Shown here: piece by piece, positions 37,206-46,193 of the stretch | Numbering within the stretch: position 1 is the first letter of the stretch | Layout of the letters: every line of letters starts with the position of its first letter | Source: an uncultured Paracoccaceae bacterium | GTDB lineage: Bacteria; Pseudomonadota; Alphaproteobacteria; Rhodobacterales; Rhodobacteraceae | NCBI GenBank assembly: GCA_947501025.1 | Contig: CANMUM010000002.1 | Location: 62,001-126,000, forward strand | Length of the DNA stretch: 64,000 nucleotides | Direction of reading: 5' to 3' | Made by a program: the position numbers and the translations under genes | The notes under the pieces: model-generated | Database searches by the model: none | Told to the model about the DNA's origin: nothing | Seen by the model: only the letters and a program-made list of their open reading frames with translations

Positions 37206-37850
37206 ATGAAATATGTTAAGCTTTTGCCGTCTGTCCTTATAAAACGTTACCGTGGATGGCGCGCCACAACTTTTGAGGAAAATAAATCATGGTATCAGCG
37301 CCTTGCTGAGTTTGGGCAAAACCCACGCACAATGATCATTTCATGTTGCGATAGTAGACTACAAATTTCATCTCTATTCGATCTCGAAATGGGCGAAGTT
37401 TTCACCCATCAAAATATCGCAAATCTTGTGCCTATGTATAAGCCCGATGATGAACAGCATGGGACATCAGCGGCAATCGAATATGCCGTAAGATTTTTAC
37501 GAGTATCCAATATCATTATCATGGGTCATTCAAATTGTGGCGGCATCAAGGGTGCACATGATATGTTCGCAGAAGGCGCGACCAATGATACAAAATTCTT
37601 AACGCCATGGCTGGAACAAATTCGTCCTGCATTTGAACTCGCAAAGGAATCATCCAAAAATGAGAGTGACATGATCAATCAGATGGAAAAACAGTCAGTT
37701 CTTGTGTCACTGGAAAATCTGATGACATTTCCATTTGTGAAAGAAGCAGTAGAAAGCAATCAACTTGCGCTTCATGGCTTGTGGAACGATATTGGTGAGG
37801 GCTTAATTTTGCAATATAACCACCAAACTCATACATTTGAAAATGCTTAG
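37206..37850 (+). CDS. beta-carbonic anhydrase
   Basis: A 214-residue zinc enzyme interconverting CO2 and bicarbonate. The ligands are in CCDSR and GHSNCGG, with the conserved aspartate-arginine pair and NIANLVP; VLVSLENLMTFPFVKEAV and LHGLWNDIGEG are the C-terminal features. The ATG at 37206 has GAGGTG upstream and fits the family start; codons from 37140 are extra. An alpha/beta hydrolase gene starts 18 bases downstream on the same strand. Full length. Confidence 0.95.
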   Translation: MKYVKLLPSVLIKRYRGWRATTFEENKSWYQRLAEFGQNPRTMIISCCDSRLQISSLFDLEMGEVFTHQNIANLVPMYKPDDEQHGTSAAIEYAVRFLRVSNIIIMGHSNCGGIKGAHDMFAEGATNDTKFLTPWLEQIRPAFELAKESSKNESDMINQMEKQSVLVSLENLMTFPFVKEAVESNQLALHGLWNDIGEGLILQYNHQTHTFENA

Positions 37851-37867
37851 ATAAAGATATTGGTCTC

Positions 37868-38695
37868 ATGCCCTATTTCAACACTGCAGATGGTTTAAAA
37901 CTTTCATATTCTGATCGCGGTGCAGGACGGGTCATTTTATGCCTAGCTGGGCTCACACGTAACCAATCTGATTTTGATGAGTTTTTAGTCAGCACAGATT
38001 TAAAGGCCCGTATTATATGTCTAACTTCCCGTGGGCGCGCTCCTTCAGATTTTGATACCAATTGGGGAAACTATAACGTCCTTCAAGAGACGCAAGATGC
38101 CGTAGCATTGTTAGACCATCTTGAGATTGACCGCACAATGATCATCGGCACCTCTCGGGGAGGCTTGATTGGGATGGTGATGGCACAGCTTTATCCAGAT
38201 CGGATCACTGGGCTTGTTCTCAACGATATTGGCCCTGAAATTCCCAAAGAAGGGCTTACACGTATTCGTTCATATCTTGGCATTACACACAAATGGTTAA
38301 CGCTGGATGCAGCAATTCTCGATACAAAGGCAGCTCTGGGAGAACAGTTTCCAAATCTATCCGATGAAAGATGGGCATTGATCACAGCGCGTTGGAATGG
38401 GTATTCAAATGGAAAATTTGAATCCACATATGATTCAAACCTGAAAAAGTCTTTCGATCAAACAAATCCAGATGTTGATCTCTGGCCGTTTTTTGATGCT
38501 ATTGGTGAAAAACCCATTGGAGTGATTTGGGGCATAAATTCTGATCTTCTTACGCGTCAGATAGTGGAGAAAATGAAATTGCGAAATCCCAGACTTCATG
38601 TCGCAGAAGTTCCAGATCGTGGGCATGTACCGTTTCTTGATGAAGACGAATCCAAATCACTTATTGCAAGGGTGTTTTCAGAATGCCAAATTTAG
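37868..38695 (+). CDS. alpha/beta hydrolase
   Basis: A 275-residue hydrolase of the alpha/beta fold. The oxyanion region is VILCLAGLTRNQSDFDEF, the nucleophile elbow is IIGTSRGGLIGM (Ser in GTSRGG), and the histidine is in PDRGHVPFLDE; an acid is likely in WGINSDLL. Typical substrates are esters or thioesters; this one cannot be named. It follows carbonic anhydrase by 17 bases and ends tail to tail with cdd by a 4-base overlap. Confidence 0.87.
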   Translation: MPYFNTADGLKLSYSDRGAGRVILCLAGLTRNQSDFDEFLVSTDLKARIICLTSRGRAPSDFDTNWGNYNVLQETQDAVALLDHLEIDRTMIIGTSRGGLIGMVMAQLYPDRITGLVLNDIGPEIPKEGLTRIRSYLGITHKWLTLDAAILDTKAALGEQFPNLSDERWALITARWNGYSNGKFESTYDSNLKKSFDQTNPDVDLWPFFDAIGEKPIGVIWGINSDLLTRQIVEKMKLRNPRLHVAEVPDRGHVPFLDEDESKSLIARVFSECQI

Positions 38696-39096
38696 CCGAG
38701 CGTTTCGGTGCCGAATGAATATGGCACAAGCTCCGAAAACTTTATCTCATTTGTAATTTTGTCTGGATTTGCGATCAACACCACGCAATCTTTTGCACAA
38801 AACTCAAGAAGCTTTTGGCGACAACCACCGCATGGAAACACTGGTCCTTCGCCATTTGCCATCACAAGAACAATTGAAATCTCACGTGATCCCGCCGAAA
38901 CCATAGCCCCAATAGCATTGGCTTCCGCGCAAAGTCCTTGAGGATATGCTGCATTCTCTACATTACATCCAGCAAACATATTGCCATTATTATCACATAT
39001 TGCAGCTCCAACTGAGAACTTCGAATACGGAGCATAGGCTTTTTCATAGGCAGATCTTGCCAACTCAAAAAGCTCTTCATGTCGGCTTGCATTCAT
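38692..39096 (-). CDS. cdd: cytidine deaminase
   Basis: A 134-residue tetramer-type enzyme converting cytidine to uridine in pyrimidine salvage. The zinc ligands and catalytic Glu are in NAAYPQGLCAEANAIGAM (Cys-Ala-Glu) and FPCGGCRQKLLEF. YAPYSKFSVGAA is the substrate region at the N-terminus. It starts 3 bases after the stop of the receiver-Hpt gene on the same strand, so it probably belongs to that transcript despite unrelated function. Confidence 0.96.
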   Translation of the reverse strand: MNASRHEELFELARSAYEKAYAPYSKFSVGAAICDNNGNMFAGCNVENAAYPQGLCAEANAIGAMVSAGSREISIVLVMANGEGPVFPCGGCRQKLLEFCAKDCVVLIANPDKITNEIKFSELVPYSFGTETLG

Positions 39097-39099
39097 TTT

Positions 39100-39855
39100 C
39101 TACCCCTTGCTCCAAATCACCAAATAGGATCGCAAGTTTTCAATTTGTATCAATATATCACTTGAAACATTTATCAATTCTTCGTCAGATAGATTCCCAC
39201 ACTCATTATTCAGATTTCGTGTCATTTCAACCAGACCGTCGGCACCAGCCATTCCAGCAAGCGACAAAAGCGCATGCGTATCACGACGCACGGCATTCTT
39301 ATCAACAGGTTTTGACAGTTTTGCGAGGCTGCCATGAATTTTTTCAAGATCAGCATCTAAATTTTGGACAAGGTCGGAAGCGATATCTTTGCCCAAACTG
39401 TTTTTCAAATCATCAAGAGCATTTGCGTTAATGTCAATTTCACCCTGAATTGAAGGAACGGGTTTATGATCAAAATATTTAGATAAGGACTTTCCAAAAT
39501 CCACCAGATCAACGATCGGTTTTGCCAAGATAGCGGTTGCGCCTGCTTCGCGAATTTGAACTTTATGGTTAGGTAGAACAAATGCAGTCAAGGCTAGAAT
39601 GGGAAAATCAGATGCAACATTTGGATCATTTCGAATATGTCGAATAACCTCCAAACCAGATTTACGAGGCATCTCAATATCAAGTAAAGCAAGATCATAT
39701 TTTCCTGGGTGAAATAATTCGATTGCCTCCAAGCCATCCGATGCCAAATCATAAGTCCCACCCAATGCTTCGATCATTTTAGTGACAACTATTTGATTTG
39801 TTTGATGATCTTCAGCAATCAGAAAATGTCTACCATCTAATATTTTATTAATCAT
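39100..39855 (-). CDS. receiver and Hpt domain response regulator
   Basis: A 251-residue phosphorelay protein. The receiver domain spans residues 10-125 with acidic pair Glu15-Asp16 (IAEDHQTNQ), phospho-Asp59 (LALLDIEMPR), Thr90 and Lys112 (LAKP). An Hpt domain follows at about 145-245 with His194 in RRDTHALLSLAGMAGADGLV. There is no DNA-binding output. The ATG at 39855 overlaps the kinase stop by 8 bases; a TTG at 39867 is less likely. It is translationally coupled to the kinase upstream and would relay phosphate between an Asp and a His. Confidence 0.9.
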   Translation of the reverse strand: MINKILDGRHFLIAEDHQTNQIVVTKMIEALGGTYDLASDGLEAIELFHPGKYDLALLDIEMPRKSGLEVIRHIRNDPNVASDFPILALTAFVLPNHKVQIREAGATAILAKPIVDLVDFGKSLSKYFDHKPVPSIQGEIDINANALDDLKNSLGKDIASDLVQNLDADLEKIHGSLAKLSKPVDKNAVRRDTHALLSLAGMAGADGLVEMTRNLNNECGNLSDEELINVSSDILIQIENLRSYLVIWSKG

Positions 39856-41491
39856 ATATGCGCTCAAAATTTGAAGTTTTCGGAAGCGGTCTTATATAAA
39901 GCTGACTTTCAAAAACATCATCATATAGATCAGAAAAATCAGTATGGCCTAAGCTGACAATATGCGCCAATGGAGCCGCTTTTCTTAATTCAGATAGTTC
40001 TTTAAGTTCGGAGCTATTATTGGGATCGCATAACACCAAATCCGCTTCACTCAGCTGATGTAATTCAAGCACCTTATGAGGAATGTCCTCCATCAGGGCA
40101 TTTATCTCAAGCTTGTTTGAACGACTTTGATGTATATAAACCTTCAATGAATCAGCCTTTGTTATGGTTTGGATAGGAATATACACAAGAAGCCTGTACA
40201 CATCTTTTTGCACGTTACCCCTAACAAGTCGAATCTCTCCATGCATTGATTCAATCATACCCCGCGCCATAGCTGTTTCAATAGTATCCGATGCAATAAA
40301 CTCAAACTCATCATCTTGCCCCATGAGCGAACCAATTTCCCAACTATCATGTGTACCTTCGCTGGCTCTCAGGTCAATTCGCCATAACCAATAATTTGAA
40401 AACAATGTTGAACGTATCGCGAAATCCTTTTCAGGTGAGTTCTTTGAAATATGGCTTAAAAGGTAATACAAGCTCTGCTGAATACGGCCGCCATCGCCTT
40501 TTAATAATTTTGGCAAGGATTCATCGCTTGTAAAAGTGGTAGTTTTCCCATTTCTAATGAACATCGGCTTTAATCGTTCTTCAAGCTGCACTATTAAATC
40601 AGTTGTATATAATAGGCTTTGCGTTTGCTTAACATCCATCTCCTCAAGGCTTGAAAAATCAAGCATATCTTCTAAAAATGTAATGAGCTCCATTGCCGAG
40701 CCACGAATTTGTTCCATTAACTTCCGCTGCGTATCTGATAACTTTTGATTAAGGGCTAGCGAAACAAGTCCTAAAACACCATTCATTGGCGTACGAATCT
40801 CATGGCTCAGCATCGATAAGAGACGAGACTTTGCTAAACTGCTCGCCTCAGAACGATTAGCTAAAATCTGGTTGTTTCGTGCCATCATCTCGTTTTGTGA
40901 ATTCAGTCGAATAAAATAAGCCATCCCTAAAATACTGAGCAACACCGTTAGGAAGCTTAAAATTATTGAGTTCCTTGAGCTTGCTTTGATAGAATCATGT
41001 ATCTGGGCATTAGCCTCACTTTCTGAAAGCGTGACCATATTGGAAAAGTTTTCAATGTTCTGAACAATGCTCTGGCCCTCAGAAACCAAGGGTATGAGCG
41101 TTACGGTTTCAGCAGTGCGCAAACGCCTCTCCAAATCCATTGCGAATGATTCCAAATTTGAAAACAACTCATAACCAGGATCAGGTAGATTTCTATATTG
41201 GTCGGATCTGGACTTTAACGAATTTAAACTTTGTTTAAACAACGAATTCATCTCTTCCACATCACTAGGAAATTCACTACCATTCTCTAAGTAGTTTATG
41301 ATTTCATATTCCAAATGTATCATATTCGTTGTGATTTCATACAAAATGGATGAATATTGCCCAGTATCTTTTACTTTTAAAAGCTGCAAATCACGCTGAA
41401 ATGAAATATATGTTGTGCCCACGACAATGGCCGCTAAAAGAACGCCAAAGCTAATAAACAATCCAGAAATTTTTAATCGATTTTTCAGCAT
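39848..41491 (-). CDS. membrane hybrid-like histidine kinase with degenerate ATPase domain
   Basis: A 547-residue sensor. One helix (8-28) and a second (175-195) flank a 145-residue periplasmic helical region. A DHp domain follows with intact His230 in SMLSHEIRTPMNGVLGLVSL. The ATPase domain is degenerate: the N-box reads LLSHISKNS, so the magnesium-binding Asn is replaced by His, and no DxGxG or GLGL glycine-rich box is visible. The last 100 residues look like a worn receiver (ADLVLCDPN). It may not autophosphorylate by itself and could act as a phosphatase or take phosphate from another kinase. Its partner is the receiver-Hpt gene. Confidence 0.85.
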   Translation of the reverse strand: MLKNRLKISGLFISFGVLLAAIVVGTTYISFQRDLQLLKVKDTGQYSSILYEITTNMIHLEYEIINYLENGSEFPSDVEEMNSLFKQSLNSLKSRSDQYRNLPDPGYELFSNLESFAMDLERRLRTAETVTLIPLVSEGQSIVQNIENFSNMVTLSESEANAQIHDSIKASSRNSIILSFLTVLLSILGMAYFIRLNSQNEMMARNNQILANRSEASSLAKSRLLSMLSHEIRTPMNGVLGLVSLALNQKLSDTQRKLMEQIRGSAMELITFLEDMLDFSSLEEMDVKQTQSLLYTTDLIVQLEERLKPMFIRNGKTTTFTSDESLPKLLKGDGGRIQQSLYYLLSHISKNSPEKDFAIRSTLFSNYWLWRIDLRASEGTHDSWEIGSLMGQDDEFEFIASDTIETAMARGMIESMHGEIRLVRGNVQKDVYRLLVYIPIQTITKADSLKVYIHQSRSNKLEINALMEDIPHKVLELHQLSEADLVLCDPNNSSELKELSELRKAAPLAHIVSLGHTDFSDLYDDVFESQLYIRPLPKTSNFERIYD

Positions 41492-41621
41492 GAAATAAAT
41501 TTACTTTTTTCAATTTCTTTTATTTAAGCATAATGGCATGGCCATTTAATTGTGGCTATTTAAAACAATAATATATGACCATATTTCTTATATATACAAG
41601 GCTTGTAAAATAGTTAATTAT

Positions 41622-42983
41622 TTAGAAAATTAATGTTTTAATTGTATCTGTCATTTTGTCCATAAGAACACGATTGCCCCGTGATTCAACGTTTAAACGC
41701 AGTAATGGTTCAGTATTTGAAGCGCGAATATTAACCCGCCACGTTCCAAAATCCATACTCAACCCATCCATTTCATCAATTTGTGGGTTTTGATCTTCAA
41801 AATGCGCGCGGATTTTGGCAATACTCGCCTTAGCATCTTCAACTTTAAAATTGATTTCTCCAGAGCATGGAAACTCGGCTTGCGCCTTTTCAACCAATTC
41901 AGAAAGGCTTTTTCCGCTTTTTGACAAAAGCTCAACAACCAACATCCAAGGGATCATCCCGCTATCACAATAACCAAAATCGCGGAAATAATGATGTGCA
42001 CTCATTTCTCCCCCATAAACCGCATTATGTTCACGCATGATCGCCTTGATAAAGGCATGACCCACGGGTGCTTGTATAGCCTTACCGCCTGCATTTTCAA
42101 CACGCTCTATTGTACTCCATGTAAGCCTTGGATCATACACCACCGCATCAGGGCCCGTTTTCGCCAAAAATGCTTCTGCAAGCATTCCGACGATATAGTA
42201 GCCTTCGATAAATTGGCCTTTTTCATCAAAGAAAAAACAACGATCAAAATCCCCATCCCAAGCAACGCCAATATCAGCGCCCGTCTCACGAACCTTATTG
42301 GCTGTAACAGGTTGATTGGAAGCGATCAAAGGGTTGGGGATACCATTGGGAAAACTCGGATCTGGCTCATGATGCATTTTCACAAATGGTGAGGCGAGAC
42401 CCGTCTTGATGATCCGCTCTTCGATGGCATCAATGACGTGCCCCGCCATACCATTTCCAGCATTTGTTAGGATTTTAAAATCAGCCAAAAGCGACACATC
42501 AATATAGGTCAGCAAATGATCAACATATGGCTCCAAAATTGATTCTGAACTTAACATACCCATATTGCCATCTTGGAATATCCCAGAAACAACACGGTCA
42601 CGAATACGCATCAATTCAGGGCTTTGCACAGGTACGCCGCCACGTTTAATAAACTTCAAACCATTATCACCGATAGGATTATGGCTTGCCGTCACCTCAA
42701 CACCCAAATCAATATCAAGATATTGTGCAGCAAAGTAAATTTCCTCTGTGCCCGTTGACCCAAGATCAATCACATTTGCGCCTTGCATGCGCATACCTTC
42801 AATCATTGCATTTTTAAGTGATGGGCTAGATGGTCGCGCATCTGCACCAATCGCAACGTTTTTAGCTGATGTCTCCTCGATCAGTGCACGGCCAATTTCA
42901 AACACCATATCTTCATCAAGTGTTTCACCAAGTGTGCCACGAATATCGTAGGCTTTAAATGCGGCTGCTTTGTTCTTAATCAT
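41622..42983 (-). CDS. phosphomannomutase/phosphoglucomutase
   Basis: A 453-residue hexose phosphate mutase of the AlgC/ManB type. The phospho-serine loop is VTASHNPIGDNGLKF, the metal loop is VAWDGDFDRCFFFD, the sugar loop is YGGEMSAHHYFRDFGYCDSG, and the phosphate-binding end is RASNTEPLLRLNVESRG. It would make mannose 1-phosphate or glucose 1-phosphate for surface polysaccharides. The start at 42983 (MIKNKAAAFKAYDIRG) is at the family position; codons from 43034 are extra. It is divergent from leuB. Confidence 0.92.
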   Translation of the reverse strand: MIKNKAAAFKAYDIRGTLGETLDEDMVFEIGRALIEETSAKNVAIGADARPSSPSLKNAMIEGMRMQGANVIDLGSTGTEEIYFAAQYLDIDLGVEVTASHNPIGDNGLKFIKRGGVPVQSPELMRIRDRVVSGIFQDGNMGMLSSESILEPYVDHLLTYIDVSLLADFKILTNAGNGMAGHVIDAIEERIIKTGLASPFVKMHHEPDPSFPNGIPNPLIASNQPVTANKVRETGADIGVAWDGDFDRCFFFDEKGQFIEGYYIVGMLAEAFLAKTGPDAVVYDPRLTWSTIERVENAGGKAIQAPVGHAFIKAIMREHNAVYGGEMSAHHYFRDFGYCDSGMIPWMLVVELLSKSGKSLSELVEKAQAEFPCSGEINFKVEDAKASIAKIRAHFEDQNPQIDEMDGLSMDFGTWRVNIRASNTEPLLRLNVESRGNRVLMDKMTDTIKTLIF

Positions 42984-43155
42984 TAAATATATACCCATAT
43001 AAATTTTGAACAACATTACGTGAAATTCAATCAAGCGTCAAAGCACTTACTCAACTTTATTCATATCGCATGGTAAAACGTTTTTTCTGTCAATTACCTT
43101 GAATAACCACCTGCATTCCTCTAGAGAAATATTCAAAATTATTAGGAGAATTCCC

Positions 43156-44259
43156 ATGGCAAATCCATCACTTCTTATCTTGGCTGGCGACGGCATTGGC
43201 CCAGAGGTCATGAGCGAAGTTAAGCGCATTATCACTTGGCTCGGCGATAAACGCGATCTCCATATTGATGTTGAGGAAGATCTTGTTGGTGGCGCGGCTT
43301 ATGACGTTCATGGCACACCACTTGCCGATAGCACAATGGCACGCGCGCAAGAAGTCGATGCTGTGCTGCTCGGTGCTGTTGGTGGTCCTAAATATGATGT
43401 GTTAGATTTTTCTGTCAAGCCTGAGCGTGGCCTTTTGCGCCTCCGCAAAGAAATGGATCTTTATGCAAATCTTCGTCCCGCGCAATGCTTTGATGCGCTG
43501 GCTGATTTTTCATCTTTGAAAAAAGACCTTGTTTCTGGTCTTGATATTTTGATCGTTCGCGAATTGACATCAGGCGTTTACTTTGGTGAGCCGCGTGGCA
43601 TTCACGAAGAAAACGGTACACGTGTGGGGATCAATACCCAACGCTACACTGAGCATGAAATCGAGCGCGGCGCACGTGCGGCTTTTGAACTTGCCATGAA
43701 GCGCGACAAAAAACTCTGCTCTATGGAAAAGGCCAATGTGATGGAAAGCGGCATTTTATGGCGCGATGTTGTAACAGAAGTGCATGCAGATTATCCTGAA
43801 GTTGAATTGTCACATATGTATGCCGATAATGGCGCGATGCAGCTCGTGCGCGCACCAAAACAATTCGATGTGATCTACACCGATAATCTGTTTGGCGATA
43901 TTCTATCTGATTGTGCAGCCATGCTGACAGGTTCACTTGGTATGTTGCCATCTGCGTCTCTTGGAGCGCCAATGGCCAATGGGCGCCCCAAAGCGATGTA
44001 TGAGCCTGTTCATGGTTCTGCGCCTGATATTGCCGGCACTGGCAAAGCCAATCCCTGTGCATGTATTTTATCGCTCGCTATGGCGCTGCGTTACAGCTAT
44101 GATGCGGGCGTTGAAGCAACGCGTCTTGAAAACGCTGTTGAGACAGTTCTTGCCCAAGGCGTGCGCACGGGCGATCTTATGCAAAAAACTGGCGGCAAAG
44201 CGGCGAGCACAGCTGAGATGGGTGATGCGATTATCGCGGCACTCACAGCAAGCCTTTAA
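43156..44259 (+). CDS. leuB: 3-isopropylmalate dehydrogenase
   Basis: A 367-residue NAD-dependent enzyme of leucine synthesis. [13 protein letters not shown] opens the protein; [19 protein letters not shown]-like ([20 protein letters not shown]), [16 protein letters not shown] and [20 protein letters not shown] are family marks, and [18 protein letters not shown] is the NAD-binding end. The ATG at 43156 has AGGAGA upstream. The stop overlaps the start of a GNAT gene (TAATG). Other leu genes are not in the window. Confidence 0.97.
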   Translation: MANPSLLILAGDGIGPEVMSEVKRIITWLGDKRDLHIDVEEDLVGGAAYDVHGTPLADSTMARAQEVDAVLLGAVGGPKYDVLDFSVKPERGLLRLRKEMDLYANLRPAQCFDALADFSSLKKDLVSGLDILIVRELTSGVYFGEPRGIHEENGTRVGINTQRYTEHEIERGARAAFELAMKRDKKLCSMEKANVMESGILWRDVVTEVHADYPEVELSHMYADNGAMQLVRAPKQFDVIYTDNLFGDILSDCAAMLTGSLGMLPSASLGAPMANGRPKAMYEPVHGSAPDIAGTGKANPCACILSLAMALRYSYDAGVEATRLENAVETVLAQGVRTGDLMQKTGGKAASTAEMGDAIIAALTASL

Positions 44260-44840
44260 TGCAAATCAAAATTGGGCTGCCTGAACAGTTTAATGCTCAG
44301 GCAGCGCATCTTTACTGGGAAGCATTTTCTGGAAAACTGGGAAAAATCCTTGGCCCTGACAAGCGTGGGATCGCTTATTTCACAGATATAATGGTGCATG
44401 ATCAAGCTATTGTTGCGTTAAGCGATGATCGCCAAGAATTGCTTGGACTTGCTGGATTTGACCTTGGCAATGGTGGGATTATTGGTGGCGGCATCAATGA
44501 ACTCATCAAGCATTACGGCTATTTTGGCGGGCTTTGGCGCGGTGTGGTGCTGGATGTCTTCACCCGAAATGTAAAACCCGAAACACTTCAAATGGATGGC
44601 ATCACAACAACAAAAAATGCGCGCGGCAAAGGTGTTGGAACAGCATTGCTTGAAGCCGTTTTTGAAAAGGCCAAAACGGAAGGTTTGAAATATGTGGAAC
44701 TTGACGTGATCAACACAAACCCACGCGCAAAAGCCCTTTACGAACGCTTGGGGTTTGAAGAAATATCAAACGATAAAATTTGGCCAATGTCATATTTATT
44801 CGGCTTCACAGCATCTTACAAAATGCGAAAAACGCTTTAA
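44259..44840 (+). CDS. GNAT family N-acetyltransferase
   Basis: A 193-residue acetyltransferase coupled to leuB by one-base overlap. The acetyl-CoA loop is NARGKGVGTALLEAVFEKAK, the following strand is LKYVELDVINTNPRAKALYE, and RLGFEEIS closes the domain. The N-terminal half (residues 1-90) has PDKRGIAYFTDIMVHDQAIV and LLGLAGFDLGNGGI, which do not identify the substrate. The coupling with leuB does not by itself imply a role in leucine synthesis. Confidence 0.87.
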   Translation: MQIKIGLPEQFNAQAAHLYWEAFSGKLGKILGPDKRGIAYFTDIMVHDQAIVALSDDRQELLGLAGFDLGNGGIIGGGINELIKHYGYFGGLWRGVVLDVFTRNVKPETLQMDGITTTKNARGKGVGTALLEAVFEKAKTEGLKYVELDVINTNPRAKALYERLGFEEISNDKIWPMSYLFGFTASYKMRKTL

Positions 44841-44934
44841 GTTAATTTGATTGTATAAGTTAAGATTACTTCATTGATTTTTGAACAACAAAACTTAATA
44901 CTACATAAACTGGGTAATAAGGTAAGGGTTTCGC

Positions 44935-46188
44935 TTGAAAACGAACAAATCAATAAGTTTCATGTCATGGTTAGGCTTTAGAAATAAACCCGATTTTACA
45001 AAAGCAAAATGGTTGGGTCATTTTTTGGGCATTCTGACAATCATTTTAGCACTCTGCACGGTCATCCTGAGCATCACCTTTTTTATCCTTTTATTTAAGT
45101 CGGTTTTTATATCGCTTAGCTCCAACAACATTCCTAGCGAGGATGTGCGCAATATCGGTCTTGTTCTGATTGCTGTCGTCAGTGCACCATTTCTAATTTG
45201 GCGAACCATGTCATTGGCAAAGCAAGTTGAAATTGCTGATAGCGTGCATTTCAACGAGAAAGTCAGTCATGCCGTCAGAGATCTTACAGCTCGTTTTGAA
45301 ATCACGCGCATTGTTATACAAGATGAGAAAGAAATTGTCCTGAAAGAATGGCAAGATGACCTTGTCACTCGAGTAAGTGCAATAGATCAACTAGAAACAC
45401 TCATATATGAACGCAACACCGAAGCGCCTAGGATTGTACGCTTGGTAGCGAACTATATACGGGGCAATTTCCGAGCGGAAAACCTAAATTTTACTGAACC
45501 ACCATTTAAAAGTAAAATTCCTCGAATGGATTTGCAAAAAGCGATTGATATGCTTGGCCGAACGCGCTCAATAGCTGCAGAAATTGATACTTCGAATTGG
45601 CGGCTTGATCTCACAAAATGTAATTTTGACGGTGTAAATTTTCAAGGCGGAGATTTCTATGCCGCAGATTTTCGTGAAAGTCGCTTTGAGGCTTCGAACA
45701 TGAAAAATGCCATTTTCGAAGGCTGTAACTTCTCTGGATCACTGTTGAATTTTGCGCAGTTTCATCGGTCAAATTTAAAAGGCATACGATTTCATAAAGT
45801 AACACTGAATCGATCTGATTATAGAACATCAAGATTCAGTTGGGTAGGAACTATTATAGGGGCTAGTTTTATTAACGCTGATCTCTCTGCTATTGATTAT
45901 TTTGGTAAGCCAAGTCATATCGCAAATACATTTGGAACCAAGGACACTCTTTTATCTCAAAGGGTTCACAATAAAATGCCAACATCGGAAGAAATCGAAG
46001 ATTATTCCCTTCTTGTAGATTCAGGTTCATTTGAAGGTCAGGAAATAATTAACCTGTCTATAAAGAAAGTTGAAAGATCTGGGTTTCAAAACTGGTCACC
46101 ATATGATTCTGATGATTTGGTCACAGAAGGGCTATTTGCAGATTTCCTGAAAAAACTGGACATGTATGATTGGCCTTATATCGACTAA
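44935..46188 (+). CDS. membrane protein with pentapeptide repeats
   Basis: A 417-residue protein. Two hydrophobic segments near the N-terminus (about 22-55 and 65-90) would anchor it, followed by a helical region (100-210) and a block of pentapeptide repeats (about 222-320: CNFDGVNFQGGDFYAADFRE, CNFSGSLLNFAQFHRSNLKG). The last 90 residues are not repeat-like. Pentapeptide proteins form a right-handed beta-helix; some mimic DNA, most are untested. TTG at 44935 follows AAGGTAAGGG; an ATG at 44962 is the alternative. It is alone on the plus strand. Confidence 0.78.
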   Translation: MKTNKSISFMSWLGFRNKPDFTKAKWLGHFLGILTIILALCTVILSITFFILLFKSVFISLSSNNIPSEDVRNIGLVLIAVVSAPFLIWRTMSLAKQVEIADSVHFNEKVSHAVRDLTARFEITRIVIQDEKEIVLKEWQDDLVTRVSAIDQLETLIYERNTEAPRIVRLVANYIRGNFRAENLNFTEPPFKSKIPRMDLQKAIDMLGRTRSIAAEIDTSNWRLDLTKCNFDGVNFQGGDFYAADFRESRFEASNMKNAIFEGCNFSGSLLNFAQFHRSNLKGIRFHKVTLNRSDYRTSRFSWVGTIIGASFINADLSAIDYFGKPSHIANTFGTKDTLLSQRVHNKMPTSEEIEDYSLLVDSGSFEGQEIINLSIKKVERSGFQNWSPYDSDDLVTEGLFADFLKKLDMYDWPYID

Positions 46189-46193
46189 GATTT

